Below are positions 40,450 through 49,120 of a DNA stretch of 60,796 bases, piece by piece. The notes below the pieces were generated by a model. That model saw only the letters and a program-made list of their open reading frames with translations, made no database searches and was not told where the DNA came from. This DNA is from a virus. The translations under genes were made by a program, and so were the position numbers. Numbering within the stretch: position 1 is the first letter of the stretch; each line of letters begins with the position of its first letter. The stretch lies in IMG/VR virus record IMGVR_UViG_3300037963_000751, positions 1 to 60,796 of that record. The stretch is one strand, 5' to 3'.

Positions 40450-42884
40450 TGGAAGAGGTAAAGATAAATATAAATGACGTAGGTTTTCCAAATCAGTTTG
40501 TATCTGACGCAGAAAAGAAAACTGTTCAATATGGATTACAAATAGGACAAGCAATTCAATATGAGTGGTTTAGGAAAGCAGGTAATCAATGTAGATTTTA
40601 TAATCAATTTGCAAACTTTAATAGACTGCGATTATATGCAAGAGGGGAACAACCTATTGCTAAATACAAAAATGAATTAGCTATTGATGGTGATTTATCT
40701 TATCTAAATCTTGATTGGACTCCCGTTCCTATTATACCAAAGTTTGTAGACATTGTTGTTAACGGAATGTCCGATAGACTATTTCAAGTTCAAGCGTATG
40801 CACAGGATGCATTGTCTCAAGGCAAAAGAAGTAAATACAAAAACTTAATTCGTTCTCAAATGATAGCAAAGCCTATCTTAGAAAACATAGAACAGAATTT
40901 TAAAATAAATCCTTTTACTGTAAACAAAGATGAGCTTCCTAATACAGATGAAGAGTTGTCTTTATATATGCAGCTCAACTATAAACCTGCAATAGAGATA
41001 GCAGAGGAAGAAGCTATTAACACTTTACTTGAAGCAAACCATTACAATGACTTGCGTAAAAGATGTGACTATGACTTAATGGTATTAGGTGTAGCCATGA
41101 CTAAACATGAGTTCCTTATTGGAGATGGAGTTAAAATAAAATATGTAGACCCTGCTAATGTGGTGTATAGTTATACTGAAGACCCACACTTTAAGGATTG
41201 TTTCTATTGGGGTGAGATTAAAACTATTCCTATTAGTGAGTTAATAAAAATAGACCCTACCTTAACTAACGAAGATTTAGAAAAAATTAGTCAGTATAGT
41301 CAGAGTTGGTATAATTATTATAACACAGCACAGTTCTATGAGAACAGCATGTTCTATAAAGATACTTGTACTGTTATGTATTTTAATTACAAGACCACAA
41401 GCAAAATGGTTTACAAAAAGAAAAACCTTGATGGTGGTGGTTCACGTATAATAGAGAAAGACGATACTTTTAATCCACCTGAAGATATGATGGAGGAAGG
41501 TAACTTTGAAAAGTTAGAGAAGACTATTGATGTGTGGTATGATGGCGTAATGGTAATGGGGACTAACATAATGTTAAAGTGGGAGCTTGCTAAAAATATG
41601 GTACGACCTCAGTCAGCAACACAACACGCTTTACCTAACTATGTCGCAGTCGCACCAAGAATGTATAAAGGAGCTATTGAATCTTTAGTAAGACGAATGA
41701 TTCCATTTGCTGATTTAATTCAGATAACACATTTAAAACTACAGCAGGTATTATCACGAGTAGTTCCTGATGGAGTGTTTATAGATGCTGACGGATTAAA
41801 TGAAGTAGACTTAGGCACAGGTAATGCTTATAATCCTGAAGATGCATTAAGACTATACTTTCAAACGGGTAGTGTTATTGGTCGAAGTTATACACAAGAT
41901 GGAGACTTTAATCAAGCACGAGTTCCTATTAGAGAATTAAATTCTTCTTCCGGTGCAAATAAAATGCAGATGTTAATTCAAAACTATAACTACTATTTAA
42001 GTATGATTAGGGATGTAACAGGATTAAATGAAGCAAGAGATGCTTCTACTCCTAACCCTGACTCTTTAGTTGGATTACAAAAGCTTGCGGCATTAAATAG
42101 TAATACCGCTACACGTCATATTCTTGATGGAAGCCTATACCTAATTAAAAGTTTAGGTGAAGCACTAACTTATAGAGTAGCAGATATATTAGAGTATTCT
42201 GATTTTGCAGATGAGTTTGTAAATCAAATTGGAAAGTATAATGTATCTATCCTTCATGAAATAAAAGATTTATATATATATGACTTTGGTATATTTATTG
42301 AGGTAAGTCCTGATGAAGAACAAAAAGCTTTGCTTGAACAAAATATTCAAATGGCTTTATCTAAGAATGATATTAATCTTGAAGATGCTATTGACATTAG
42401 AGAGATTAAAAACATTAAACTTGCAACTCAATTACTAAAAGTTAAGAGAGAACAGAAGGCAGCTAAGGAGCAACAGATGGCTATGCAACAACAAGCTATG
42501 CAACAACAAGCTGCAATGCAAGCACAACAATTAAAAGACCAAGCTGATATACAAAAGATACAATTAGAAACTCAATCTAAAATTCAAATCGAGCAAGCTA
42601 AGATTGCATTTGAAGTAGAAAAGATGCAGGCGGAAGCAGCGTTAAAACGTGAGCTTATGGCTGAAGAGTTTAATTATAATATGGGTCTTCGTGATATTAG
42701 CGAGAAAGCATTGCAGGAGCGTGAAACTCAAAGAGAAGAAGCTAAGTCGGAAAGAATAACTCAGCAAAACAATCAACAATCAAAATTAATTAATCAAAGA
42801 CAAAATAATCTACCACCTCAAACCTTTGAGTCTAATGAGGATAGCTTAGATGGATTTGACTTCGCAGAGTTCAATCCAAGGTAG
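40449..42884 (+). CDS. portal protein
   Basis: 811 residues. Directly follows the terminase with a TAATG overlap, the standard place. It has a long helical and mixed core, with FVDIVVNGMSDRLFQVQAY and ITHLKLQQVLSRVVPDGVFI in the wing and stem regions, and a C-terminal Gln-rich coiled coil (MQQQAMQQQAAMQAQQLKDQ) followed by a charged tail. The length and Gln-rich end agree with portals of crAss-like and other Bacteroidota podoviruses. It forms the dodecameric DNA entry ring. Confidence 0.82.
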   Translation: MEEVKININDVGFPNQFVSDAEKKTVQYGLQIGQAIQYEWFRKAGNQCRFYNQFANFNRLRLYARGEQPIAKYKNELAIDGDLSYLNLDWTPVPIIPKFVDIVVNGMSDRLFQVQAYAQDALSQGKRSKYKNLIRSQMIAKPILENIEQNFKINPFTVNKDELPNTDEELSLYMQLNYKPAIEIAEEEAINTLLEANHYNDLRKRCDYDLMVLGVAMTKHEFLIGDGVKIKYVDPANVVYSYTEDPHFKDCFYWGEIKTIPISELIKIDPTLTNEDLEKISQYSQSWYNYYNTAQFYENSMFYKDTCTVMYFNYKTTSKMVYKKKNLDGGGSRIIEKDDTFNPPEDMMEEGNFEKLEKTIDVWYDGVMVMGTNIMLKWELAKNMVRPQSATQHALPNYVAVAPRMYKGAIESLVRRMIPFADLIQITHLKLQQVLSRVVPDGVFIDADGLNEVDLGTGNAYNPEDALRLYFQTGSVIGRSYTQDGDFNQARVPIRELNSSSGANKMQMLIQNYNYYLSMIRDVTGLNEARDASTPNPDSLVGLQKLAALNSNTATRHILDGSLYLIKSLGEALTYRVADILEYSDFADEFVNQIGKYNVSILHEIKDLYIYDFGIFIEVSPDEEQKALLEQNIQMALSKNDINLEDAIDIREIKNIKLATQLLKVKREQKAAKEQQMAMQQQAMQQQAAMQAQQLKDQADIQKIQLETQSKIQIEQAKIAFEVEKMQAEAALKRELMAEEFNYNMGLRDISEKALQERETQREEAKSERITQQNNQQSKLINQRQNNLPPQTFESNEDSLDGFDFAEFNPR

Positions 42885-42909
42885 CTAAAAAATTGTAGTA
42901 TTTTTTATG

Positions 42910-42917
42910 TAACTTTG
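42910..42917 (+). promoter_or_regulatory. Bacteroidota-type -7 box TAACTTTG
   Basis: Full TAnnTTTG match 17 bases before the ATG at 42935; a TTG lies 14 bases upstream of it. Confidence 0.6.
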
Positions 42918-42934
42918 TAACAAAATTAAATCAA

Positions 42935-44038
42935 ATGGAAATAAAAGTAAGAGAAATTAGTGGAGGTGAAAGTAAAAGCGTACAAGAAGTAGAAAAGGAA
43001 TTGCTTGAAAAGCATGAAGAAAAAATGCAAGCTGAAGAAGTTAATAACGATTCAGTAAATGTAACGCAAGAAACAGAGACGCAAGAAGCAGAACCAAAAC
43101 AAGAAACATCCTTAACGGATGAAGAAGTTCTTTCATATATTGGAAAAAGATACGGAAAAGATATTAACTCATTTGATGAGTTAATGCAGGAGCGTGAGAC
43201 ATCAGAAGAATTACCTGAAGATGTAGCCGCTTACTTTAAGTATAAAAAAGATACAGGTCGTGGCATGGATGATTATGTTAAGTTACAACGAGACTTTGAC
43301 TCCATGGAAGACGACACTTTGTTAGCTGAGTATTATCTAAGTACAGAAGAAGGTATAGACCGAGATGATGTAAAAGATATGATAGACGAGTATTCATATG
43401 ATGAAGACATTGATGAAGATAAGTTTATTAGGAAACAAAGACTATCAAAGAAAAAAGAAATTGCTAAAGCTCGAAAGTATTTTACTGAGCAGAAGGAGAC
43501 ATATAAACAACCACTTGAGTCAAGTTCGGTTGGGGTGTCTACAGAAACACAGGAACAACTTGATGAGTATAAGCGATACTTAGCGGATGCTAAAAACTAT
43601 GAGGAGGAGACTAAACGTAAATCAGAATGGTTTACTAAGAAAACAAATGATGTCTTTAATAATGAGTTCAAAGGTTTTGAGTTTAATATTAATGATAAAA
43701 ATTTTCAATATTCTCCCGGAGACCGAGAAGAATTAAGAAAGGCTCACTCAACTCCTATGAATTTTTATTCAAAGTTCTTGGATGACAATGGTCTTTTAAA
43801 TGACGCAGAAGGTTATCATAAGTCCTTAGCTATTGCTATGAATCCTGAAAAGTTTGCTAAGTTCTTTTATGAGCAAGGCAAGGCTGAAGCGGTTGATGAT
43901 GTAATGCGTAAACAAAAGAACGTCAGTATGACAACACGCAGAACACCTGAGACAGTCAGTAAAGATGGATTAAAAGTTCGTGCTATAAACTCGGATTCGG
44001 GTAGAGGCTTACGAATTAAAAGTATAAAACGAGGTTAA
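42935..44038 (+). CDS. scaffolding-like protein
   Basis: 367 residues, very acidic N-terminal half with coiled-coil character (SVQEVEKELLEKHEEKMQAE; LTDEEVLSYIGKRYGKDI), basic tail. Located between portal and major capsid genes, where phage scaffold proteins are encoded, and without a protease-like motif. It would guide capsid assembly and leave before packaging. Confidence 0.65.
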   Translation: MEIKVREISGGESKSVQEVEKELLEKHEEKMQAEEVNNDSVNVTQETETQEAEPKQETSLTDEEVLSYIGKRYGKDINSFDELMQERETSEELPEDVAAYFKYKKDTGRGMDDYVKLQRDFDSMEDDTLLAEYYLSTEEGIDRDDVKDMIDEYSYDEDIDEDKFIRKQRLSKKKEIAKARKYFTEQKETYKQPLESSSVGVSTETQEQLDEYKRYLADAKNYEEETKRKSEWFTKKTNDVFNNEFKGFEFNINDKNFQYSPGDREELRKAHSTPMNFYSKFLDDNGLLNDAEGYHKSLAIAMNPEKFAKFFYEQGKAEAVDDVMRKQKNVSMTTRRTPETVSKDGLKVRAINSDSGRGLRIKSIKRG

Positions 44039-44062
44039 ATTAAAAATTAAAAACTAAAAAAA

Positions 44063-45487
44063 ATGTCAGTACAATCAACACCGGGGTTCGATTTACAACC
44101 CTCAGCAGAGCGAGTGGCACTTGAGAGTAACTATCTTGGGGACGCAAGCTTTAATTTTATGAATCAATATCTGCCTGACACATACGAAAGAGAATTTGAA
44201 AGATACGGAAATAGAACTGTAGCTTCTTTCTTACGTATGGTAGGAGCAGAAATGCCATCTAACTCAGACCTTATCAAATGGGCAGAGCAAGGAAGGCTAC
44301 ACACAAAATACACTCAATGTGGTACAACTGCAGGAGCAGGAGATGATACAGCCACATGGCAGGTAAATGATACTTTAGTTCCGGCAGGAGGAAGTATCGC
44401 AATTAGAAAAGGTCAAACAATTTTAGTAGACTTTAATGGTGCTACTACCGCTTCTAACAAAGCAGTTGTTACATCTGTAGATTATGCAGCAGGTACATTT
44501 GACGTAGCTTACTACGAAGGTGCAGGTCAAGGAGCTGCAGGTACAGGTGCAGGTAACAGTGATGCGACAATAATGATTTACGGGTCTGAATTTGTTAAAG
44601 GTAGCGAATCTATGGAAGACTCTTTAGAAGCTAATGATGTTTTCTTTGACAACAAACCAATCATTATTAAAGATAAGTATGCAGTATCAGGTTCTGATAT
44701 GGCACAAATCGGATGGGTTGAAATCACAACTGAGAATGGAGGAACAGGATACCTATGGTATTTAAAGTCTGAGCATGAAACAAGACTACGTTTTGAAGAT
44801 TACTTGGAGACTGCAATGATTGAAACAGTTCCTGCAGAAACAGGTTCGGGAGCAATCGCAGCAGGTGTTTTAGGAAATCCATCAGGTTCAGAAGGTGTAT
44901 TCTACACAGTTAACGATAGAGGTAATGTATGGCAAGGAACAAATCCTGCTACATTAAATGCATGGGATACTATTGTACAACGTCTTGACAAACAAGGTTC
45001 TATTGAAGAGAATGCTCTTTTCTTGAATCGTCAGTTTGGGTTTGATATTGACGATATGTTAGCTCAGCAAAACTCTTATGGGACAAACGGGTCTTCTTAT
45101 GGACTGTTTGACAATGATGAAGAGATGGCTCTTAACTTAGGATTCTCAGGATTCCGAAGAGGTTATGACTTCTACAAGACTGATTGGAAATACTTAAATG
45201 ACCCAACAATGAGAGGAGGATTGACTTCTGATGTTGTTAATGGTCTTTTAGTTCCTGCAGGTTCTACATCTGTATACGACCAAATTCTTGGGAAGAATGC
45301 TAAGCGTCCTTTCTTACACGTTCGTTACAGAGCTTCTGAAACAGAAGATAGAAGATATAAGAATTGGGTTACAGGTTCCGCAGGAGGAGCAAGAACATCA
45401 GGGAAAGATGTAATGGAAGTTCACTTCCTATCTGAAAGATGTGTTTGTGTTCTTGGAGCTAACAACTTCTTTATTTTCAAATCATAA
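44063..45487 (+). CDS. major capsid protein
   Basis: 474 residues, following the scaffold gene by 24 bases and ending in a strong terminator, as expected for a highly expressed gene. The N-terminal helix (NFMNQYLPDTYEREFERYGN) and the C-terminal section (GKNAKRPFLHVRYRASETED, MEVHFLSERCVCVLGANNFF) match what I recall of capsid proteins in crAss-like and related Bacteroidota phages of the HK97 fold. A Gly/Ala-rich insert near residue 150-175 could be a surface domain. Confidence 0.82.
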   Translation: MSVQSTPGFDLQPSAERVALESNYLGDASFNFMNQYLPDTYEREFERYGNRTVASFLRMVGAEMPSNSDLIKWAEQGRLHTKYTQCGTTAGAGDDTATWQVNDTLVPAGGSIAIRKGQTILVDFNGATTASNKAVVTSVDYAAGTFDVAYYEGAGQGAAGTGAGNSDATIMIYGSEFVKGSESMEDSLEANDVFFDNKPIIIKDKYAVSGSDMAQIGWVEITTENGGTGYLWYLKSEHETRLRFEDYLETAMIETVPAETGSGAIAAGVLGNPSGSEGVFYTVNDRGNVWQGTNPATLNAWDTIVQRLDKQGSIEENALFLNRQFGFDIDDMLAQQNSYGTNGSSYGLFDNDEEMALNLGFSGFRRGYDFYKTDWKYLNDPTMRGGLTSDVVNGLLVPAGSTSVYDQILGKNAKRPFLHVRYRASETEDRRYKNWVTGSAGGARTSGKDVMEVHFLSERCVCVLGANNFFIFKS

Positions 45488-45500
45488 CACATAATATATT

Positions 45501-45530
45501 AGGGAGGGTGAATGCCCTCCCTTTTTTTTT
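45501..45530 (+). terminator. strong terminator after major capsid gene
   Basis: AGGGAGGG, TGAATG loop, CCCTCCCT, then nine T. Confidence 0.92.
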
Positions 45531-45548
45531 AATTTTAAATCTAATCAA

Positions 45549-46298
45549 ATGAAAACAAAACAATCACCAAAGACTCGTATCTATAGATTAACAAAAGACC
45601 GAGCACCATTATCATGGACGCTTTCAACCGGAACGTCTAAAAGAACCGCCTTATTATATTTTGACGAAGAAAAACAAGAGAATAGAGTATTAAGATACGC
45701 TTCTAATCAGAGAAGTCCGTTTGAAGATGAACAGGATGGAAACGTAGTTCTTGAGCCTATTGTATTTGAAGATGGTTTTTTAACTGTCCCTACAAATAAA
45801 CCTGTTTTACAAGAGTTTTTATATTATCATCCTAAAAACGGAATAGACTTTGAAGAAATAGATAAGGAACAAGAAGCACAAGAAGATATATCTTTCTTAG
45901 AAGAAGAAGTAAATGCATTGATAAGAGCAAAGTCATTAAGTATAGATGAGCTTGAGCAAGCGTATAGAGTTTTATTTAATGGTGACCCTGACACTGTAAC
46001 TACTGCAGAAATGAAAAGAGATATTCTTGTGTATGCAAGAAGAGAACCACATAACTTTTCTATAATTTTGGATGACCCACAATTACAATTACATAACATA
46101 GTTAGAAAAATATTTGCAGCTAACTTATTAAGTAAAAGAAATAAGGGTCGTGATGTATACTTTAATACACCATCAAATAAGAAGAGAATGCTTGTAGTTC
46201 CTTATGGAGAAGATGCCAATGATATAGTAACTTCTTACTTTCAAACTGAAGAAGGAGTGGAGTCATTGAAGATGCTCGAGAAATTATTAGAGCAATAA
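45549..46298 (+). CDS. hypothetical protein after the capsid gene
   Basis: 249 residues. The N-terminal third is beta-rich (RIYRLTKDRAPLSWTLSTGT), the middle acidic and helical (QEAQEDISFLEEEVNALIRA), the end basic with FNTPSNKKRMLVV. Its place between capsid and connector genes suggests a head-associated or assembly protein. I recognise no family. Leader ATCAAATG. Confidence 0.55.
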   Translation: MKTKQSPKTRIYRLTKDRAPLSWTLSTGTSKRTALLYFDEEKQENRVLRYASNQRSPFEDEQDGNVVLEPIVFEDGFLTVPTNKPVLQEFLYYHPKNGIDFEEIDKEQEAQEDISFLEEEVNALIRAKSLSIDELEQAYRVLFNGDPDTVTTAEMKRDILVYARREPHNFSIILDDPQLQLHNIVRKIFAANLLSKRNKGRDVYFNTPSNKKRMLVVPYGEDANDIVTSYFQTEEGVESLKMLEKLLEQ

Positions 46299-46309
46299 AA
46301 ATTAATGAC

Positions 46310-46317
46310 TATCTTTG
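46310..46317 (+). promoter_or_regulatory. Bacteroidota-type -7 box TATCTTTG
   Basis: Full match, 30 bases before the ATG at 46348. Confidence 0.6.
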
Positions 46318-46347
46318 TAATATTATAAACACATTTATTTTTTAACA

Positions 46348-47022
46348 ATGGCAAAATATTTTAAATTTGTATATGACGCTGATGCAGGGATATCAGAAAA
46401 TCTACTTGTAGATAATCTACAATACATACATCAAGAGGACTCTTCAAAATTAGCATTTATTCCTGCTGATTTTAATGAAGGTGGAGTGGTTAAATTAACT
46501 CTTAATCAAGAAGACCCAAGAAGGAAAATAAAAACTTATCTCGAAGAACAGTGGGAAATATTAATGAGTAGCAATCAAACTTTTGTAGAAATACCTATAA
46601 GAGAATTACCTGCTACAGAATCTGTAGAGTGTAATGATAACACTTGGGGAGAGTGGGTAGTTCAAGTAGGTTTTGACCCAACTGATTGTAATGTAATATT
46701 ATCTGCAACGATTGAGCCGGAAGGTTTAGGTGCTATTACTATTGGTTCATCATTTTCAATAGAAGGTGTTACAGGATGGTATGCTACCGCTACAGGTACA
46801 CCATGTGGTACGCAAGATATAGCGTTTATTACAGGTACGGAATGTGGAGAAGGAGGAACTCCTGTACTACTTGTACCGGGACTTGAAGAATATTTCTTTA
46901 CAGGTGTAGTCGTTTTATGTGAAGGAGAAGAGCCTGTTACATACTGCTTGATAGCTAAGAAAGTATTTAACACTGTAGGTTTTTCAGGAACATTAAGCTT
47001 CAATAAACTTACTGTATTGTAA
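46348..47022 (+). CDS. probable structural protein
   Basis: 224 residues. N-terminal 85 residues form one section (KYFKFVYDADAGISENLLVD; LTLNQEDPRRKIKTYLEEQW); the rest is beta-rich with Cys pairs (CNDNTWGEWVVQVGFDPTDC). The start (MAKYFKFVYDADAG) resembles that of the next small protein (MATKYLSFTTDVGTEL), so the two may be related. Likely head or tail surface protein. Confidence 0.55.
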   Translation: MAKYFKFVYDADAGISENLLVDNLQYIHQEDSSKLAFIPADFNEGGVVKLTLNQEDPRRKIKTYLEEQWEILMSSNQTFVEIPIRELPATESVECNDNTWGEWVVQVGFDPTDCNVILSATIEPEGLGAITIGSSFSIEGVTGWYATATGTPCGTQDIAFITGTECGEGGTPVLLVPGLEEYFFTGVVVLCEGEEPVTYCLIAKKVFNTVGFSGTLSFNKLTVL

Positions 47023-47036
47023 TAATATTTTTTAAG

Positions 47037-47044
47037 TATCTTTG
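47037..47044 (+). promoter_or_regulatory. Bacteroidota-type -7 box TATCTTTG
   Basis: Full match with a TTG 17 bases upstream (47017-47019), the best -33/-7 pair in the late block; 31 bases before the ATG at 47076. Confidence 0.7.
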
Positions 47045-47075
47045 TAGTATTATTAACCCATTAAATTTTTAAACA

Positions 47076-47354
47076 ATGGCAACTAAATATTTATCTTTCA
47101 CTACAGACGTAGGAACGGAATTAGTAAACGCAGGAGCAATTTCTTTTGTTGTACTTCAAAGTGCAACTGAAGTTAGAATGTATGAGCTTACAGGAGCAAA
47201 ACACTTTAAACTAACAACAACAGGTGCAACTCAAGAATTTGTTGATTCAATTAACGCTTCTTTACAACAAGCAGCAGAAACTTCATGGCATAAAGCTGTG
47301 ACTGCGGTAGCAAACACAGGTGTTACAACTATTACAAGCATTACTGTAGTTTAA
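47076..47354 (+). CDS. small probable virion protein
   Basis: 92 residues, Thr/Ala-rich and beta-like (ISFVVLQSATEVRMYELTGA), low in charge. It has its own promoter and terminator, suggesting high expression, as for a decoration or other abundant particle protein. No family named. Confidence 0.6.
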   Translation: MATKYLSFTTDVGTELVNAGAISFVVLQSATEVRMYELTGAKHFKLTTTGATQEFVDSINASLQQAAETSWHKAVTAVANTGVTTITSITVV

Positions 47355-47380
47355 TTCCACTTTATTTAAACTTATAAAAG

Positions 47381-47414
47381 AGAGGGTGTAAAAAAATACA
47401 TCCTCTTTTTTTTT
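47381..47414 (+). terminator. terminator
   Basis: AGAGGGTGTA, AAAAAA loop, TACATCCTCT (one G-T pair), then eight T. Confidence 0.9.
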
Positions 47415-47417
47415 CTT

Positions 47418-47425
47418 TATCTTTG
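47418..47425 (+). promoter_or_regulatory. Bacteroidota-type -7 box TATCTTTG
   Basis: Full match right after the terminator T-run and 16 bases before the ATG at 47441, so one transcript ends where the next starts. Confidence 0.68.
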
Positions 47426-47440
47426 TATAAACTATAAAAC

Positions 47441-48193
47441 ATGATAGACTCAGTAAGAGAAACAGTTTTATCTATAATAAATAAGAATAACTACGGATAC
47501 ATATCTCCGGAGGATTTTAATCTATTTGCTAAACAAGCACAATTAGATTTGTTTGAAGATTATTTTTATACGTATAACTTTCAAATTAATAAAGAGAATA
47601 CAAGGCAATCGGGTACAGGTTACGCTGATATAAAGAAAGGATTAGCAGAGGTAATTGAATTTTTTTCAGTTAGTGCTGACTTAACTCATATTTCTGCCAA
47701 TACATTTACTGTTCCCACCGCAGCCACAACAGGAAGTGATTACTACCTTATTAATAAAGTATTATTTAATAGTGGTGTAGCTGCTACTCCATTAAGAGAA
47801 ATGGAAAAAGTAAGTCATACTAAAATCACTATGTTGAATAACTCTTTACTTACTGCACCTAATGAAACTTTTCCTGCATACACTTTGGAAGGAGATGTTA
47901 TTACAGCTTATCCTTCTACTATAAATGCAACAGCAGGGCAGAAAGTAAACTGTCAATACTTTAGGTATCCCAAAGACCCTAAGTGGACATACAAAGTTAT
48001 ACCTGTTAATCAAGGTTCTCCTTTGTTTGATTCTACTCAGCCTGATTATCAAGATTTTGAATTACCTTTATCTGACCAACCATATTTAGTGGTTAAGATA
48101 TTAGAGTACGCAGGAATTTCTATTAGGGAAACAGAAGTATATCAGTTTGCTAAGACAGAAGAAACACAAAACATTCAAGAAGAAAGTAGATAA
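47441..48193 (+). CDS. head-tail connector/ring protein (putative)
   Basis: 250 residues with a helical start (VRETVLSIINKNNYGYISPE, FNLFAKQAQLDLFEDYF) and a later beta part. The order capsid, ring proteins, large hub is that of crAss-like and P22-like short-tailed phages, where these proteins stack below the portal. The specific ring cannot be assigned. Followed by the next ring gene after two bases. Confidence 0.6.
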   Translation: MIDSVRETVLSIINKNNYGYISPEDFNLFAKQAQLDLFEDYFYTYNFQINKENTRQSGTGYADIKKGLAEVIEFFSVSADLTHISANTFTVPTAATTGSDYYLINKVLFNSGVAATPLREMEKVSHTKITMLNNSLLTAPNETFPAYTLEGDVITAYPSTINATAGQKVNCQYFRYPKDPKWTYKVIPVNQGSPLFDSTQPDYQDFELPLSDQPYLVVKILEYAGISIRETEVYQFAKTEETQNIQEESR

Positions 48194-48195
48194 CC

Positions 48196-49119
48196 ATGGC
48201 ATATTTAACTCAATACCAATATTACGAGAACGGAGGTAACTTACCTGAGAATGCTAATTGGGGTTCATACCAATACGTTAGTTTAGAAGATGTTGTTAAC
48301 AACTTTATGTTAATGTATAATGGGAACCATGAGTTAGTTAATAACGAAGAAAGATATAAGGTTTTATTTCACGCAAAGAGAGCTATACAAGAATTAAACT
48401 ATGATGCGTTTAAAGAAATTAAAACATTAGAGCTTACAGTGTGTGATACATTAAGATTTGTATTGCCTTCTGATTATGTTAATTGGGTTCGTATATCTTT
48501 ATATAAAGACCAAGTACTAAGACCTCTTACTGAGAATATTCAAATCAACGGAGCGACAGCATATCTACAAGACAATGATTGTAGAATATTGTTTGATGCA
48601 AGTGGTAATGCATTATCACCGCAAAACTCTCAACTTGATTACGACAGAATAACAGGGTCAAAGAAAAGCATTTACTTAAATGAGAATAGTCCTTATAATG
48701 GTAGACAAGGATATTGTTGTGATGGTGTGTGGTATTTTGAATATAATATTGGAGCAAGGTTTGGATTAAACACAGAAACCGCTAACTTTAATCCTACGTT
48801 TAGAGTAGATAATAAAGCAGGAGTAATAAACTTTAGCTCAGGTGTAGCAGGAGAAACTATTATTTTAGAATATGTGTCAGATGGTATGGAAGGTGGTATT
48901 GATTCTAATGTTACAGTTAATAAATTATTTGAGGATTACATATATGCATACATTCAATATGCTATTTTAAATAGTAAATTAGGTGTGCAGGAATACATAG
49001 TAAGACGAGCACAGAAAAGTAAATCAGCTTTGCTTCGTAATGCTAAGATTAGAATAAGTAATATTCATCCGGGTAGACTCTTAATGAATCTACGAGGAAG
49101 AGATAAATGGATTAAATAG
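48196..49119 (+). CDS. tail ring/adaptor protein (putative)
   Basis: 307 residues. LFHAKRAIQELNYDAFKEIK, then LELTVCDTLRFVLPSDYVNW and a C-terminal YIVRRAQKSKSALLRNAKIR match a conserved structural protein of crAss-like and Cellulophaga-type podoviruses placed just before the large hub protein. It likely forms part of the connector between portal and tail hub. One base separates it from the hub gene. Confidence 0.65.
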   Translation: MAYLTQYQYYENGGNLPENANWGSYQYVSLEDVVNNFMLMYNGNHELVNNEERYKVLFHAKRAIQELNYDAFKEIKTLELTVCDTLRFVLPSDYVNWVRISLYKDQVLRPLTENIQINGATAYLQDNDCRILFDASGNALSPQNSQLDYDRITGSKKSIYLNENSPYNGRQGYCCDGVWYFEYNIGARFGLNTETANFNPTFRVDNKAGVINFSSGVAGETIILEYVSDGMEGGIDSNVTVNKLFEDYIYAYIQYAILNSKLGVQEYIVRRAQKSKSALLRNAKIRISNIHPGRLLMNLRGRDKWIK

Positions 49120-49120
49120 A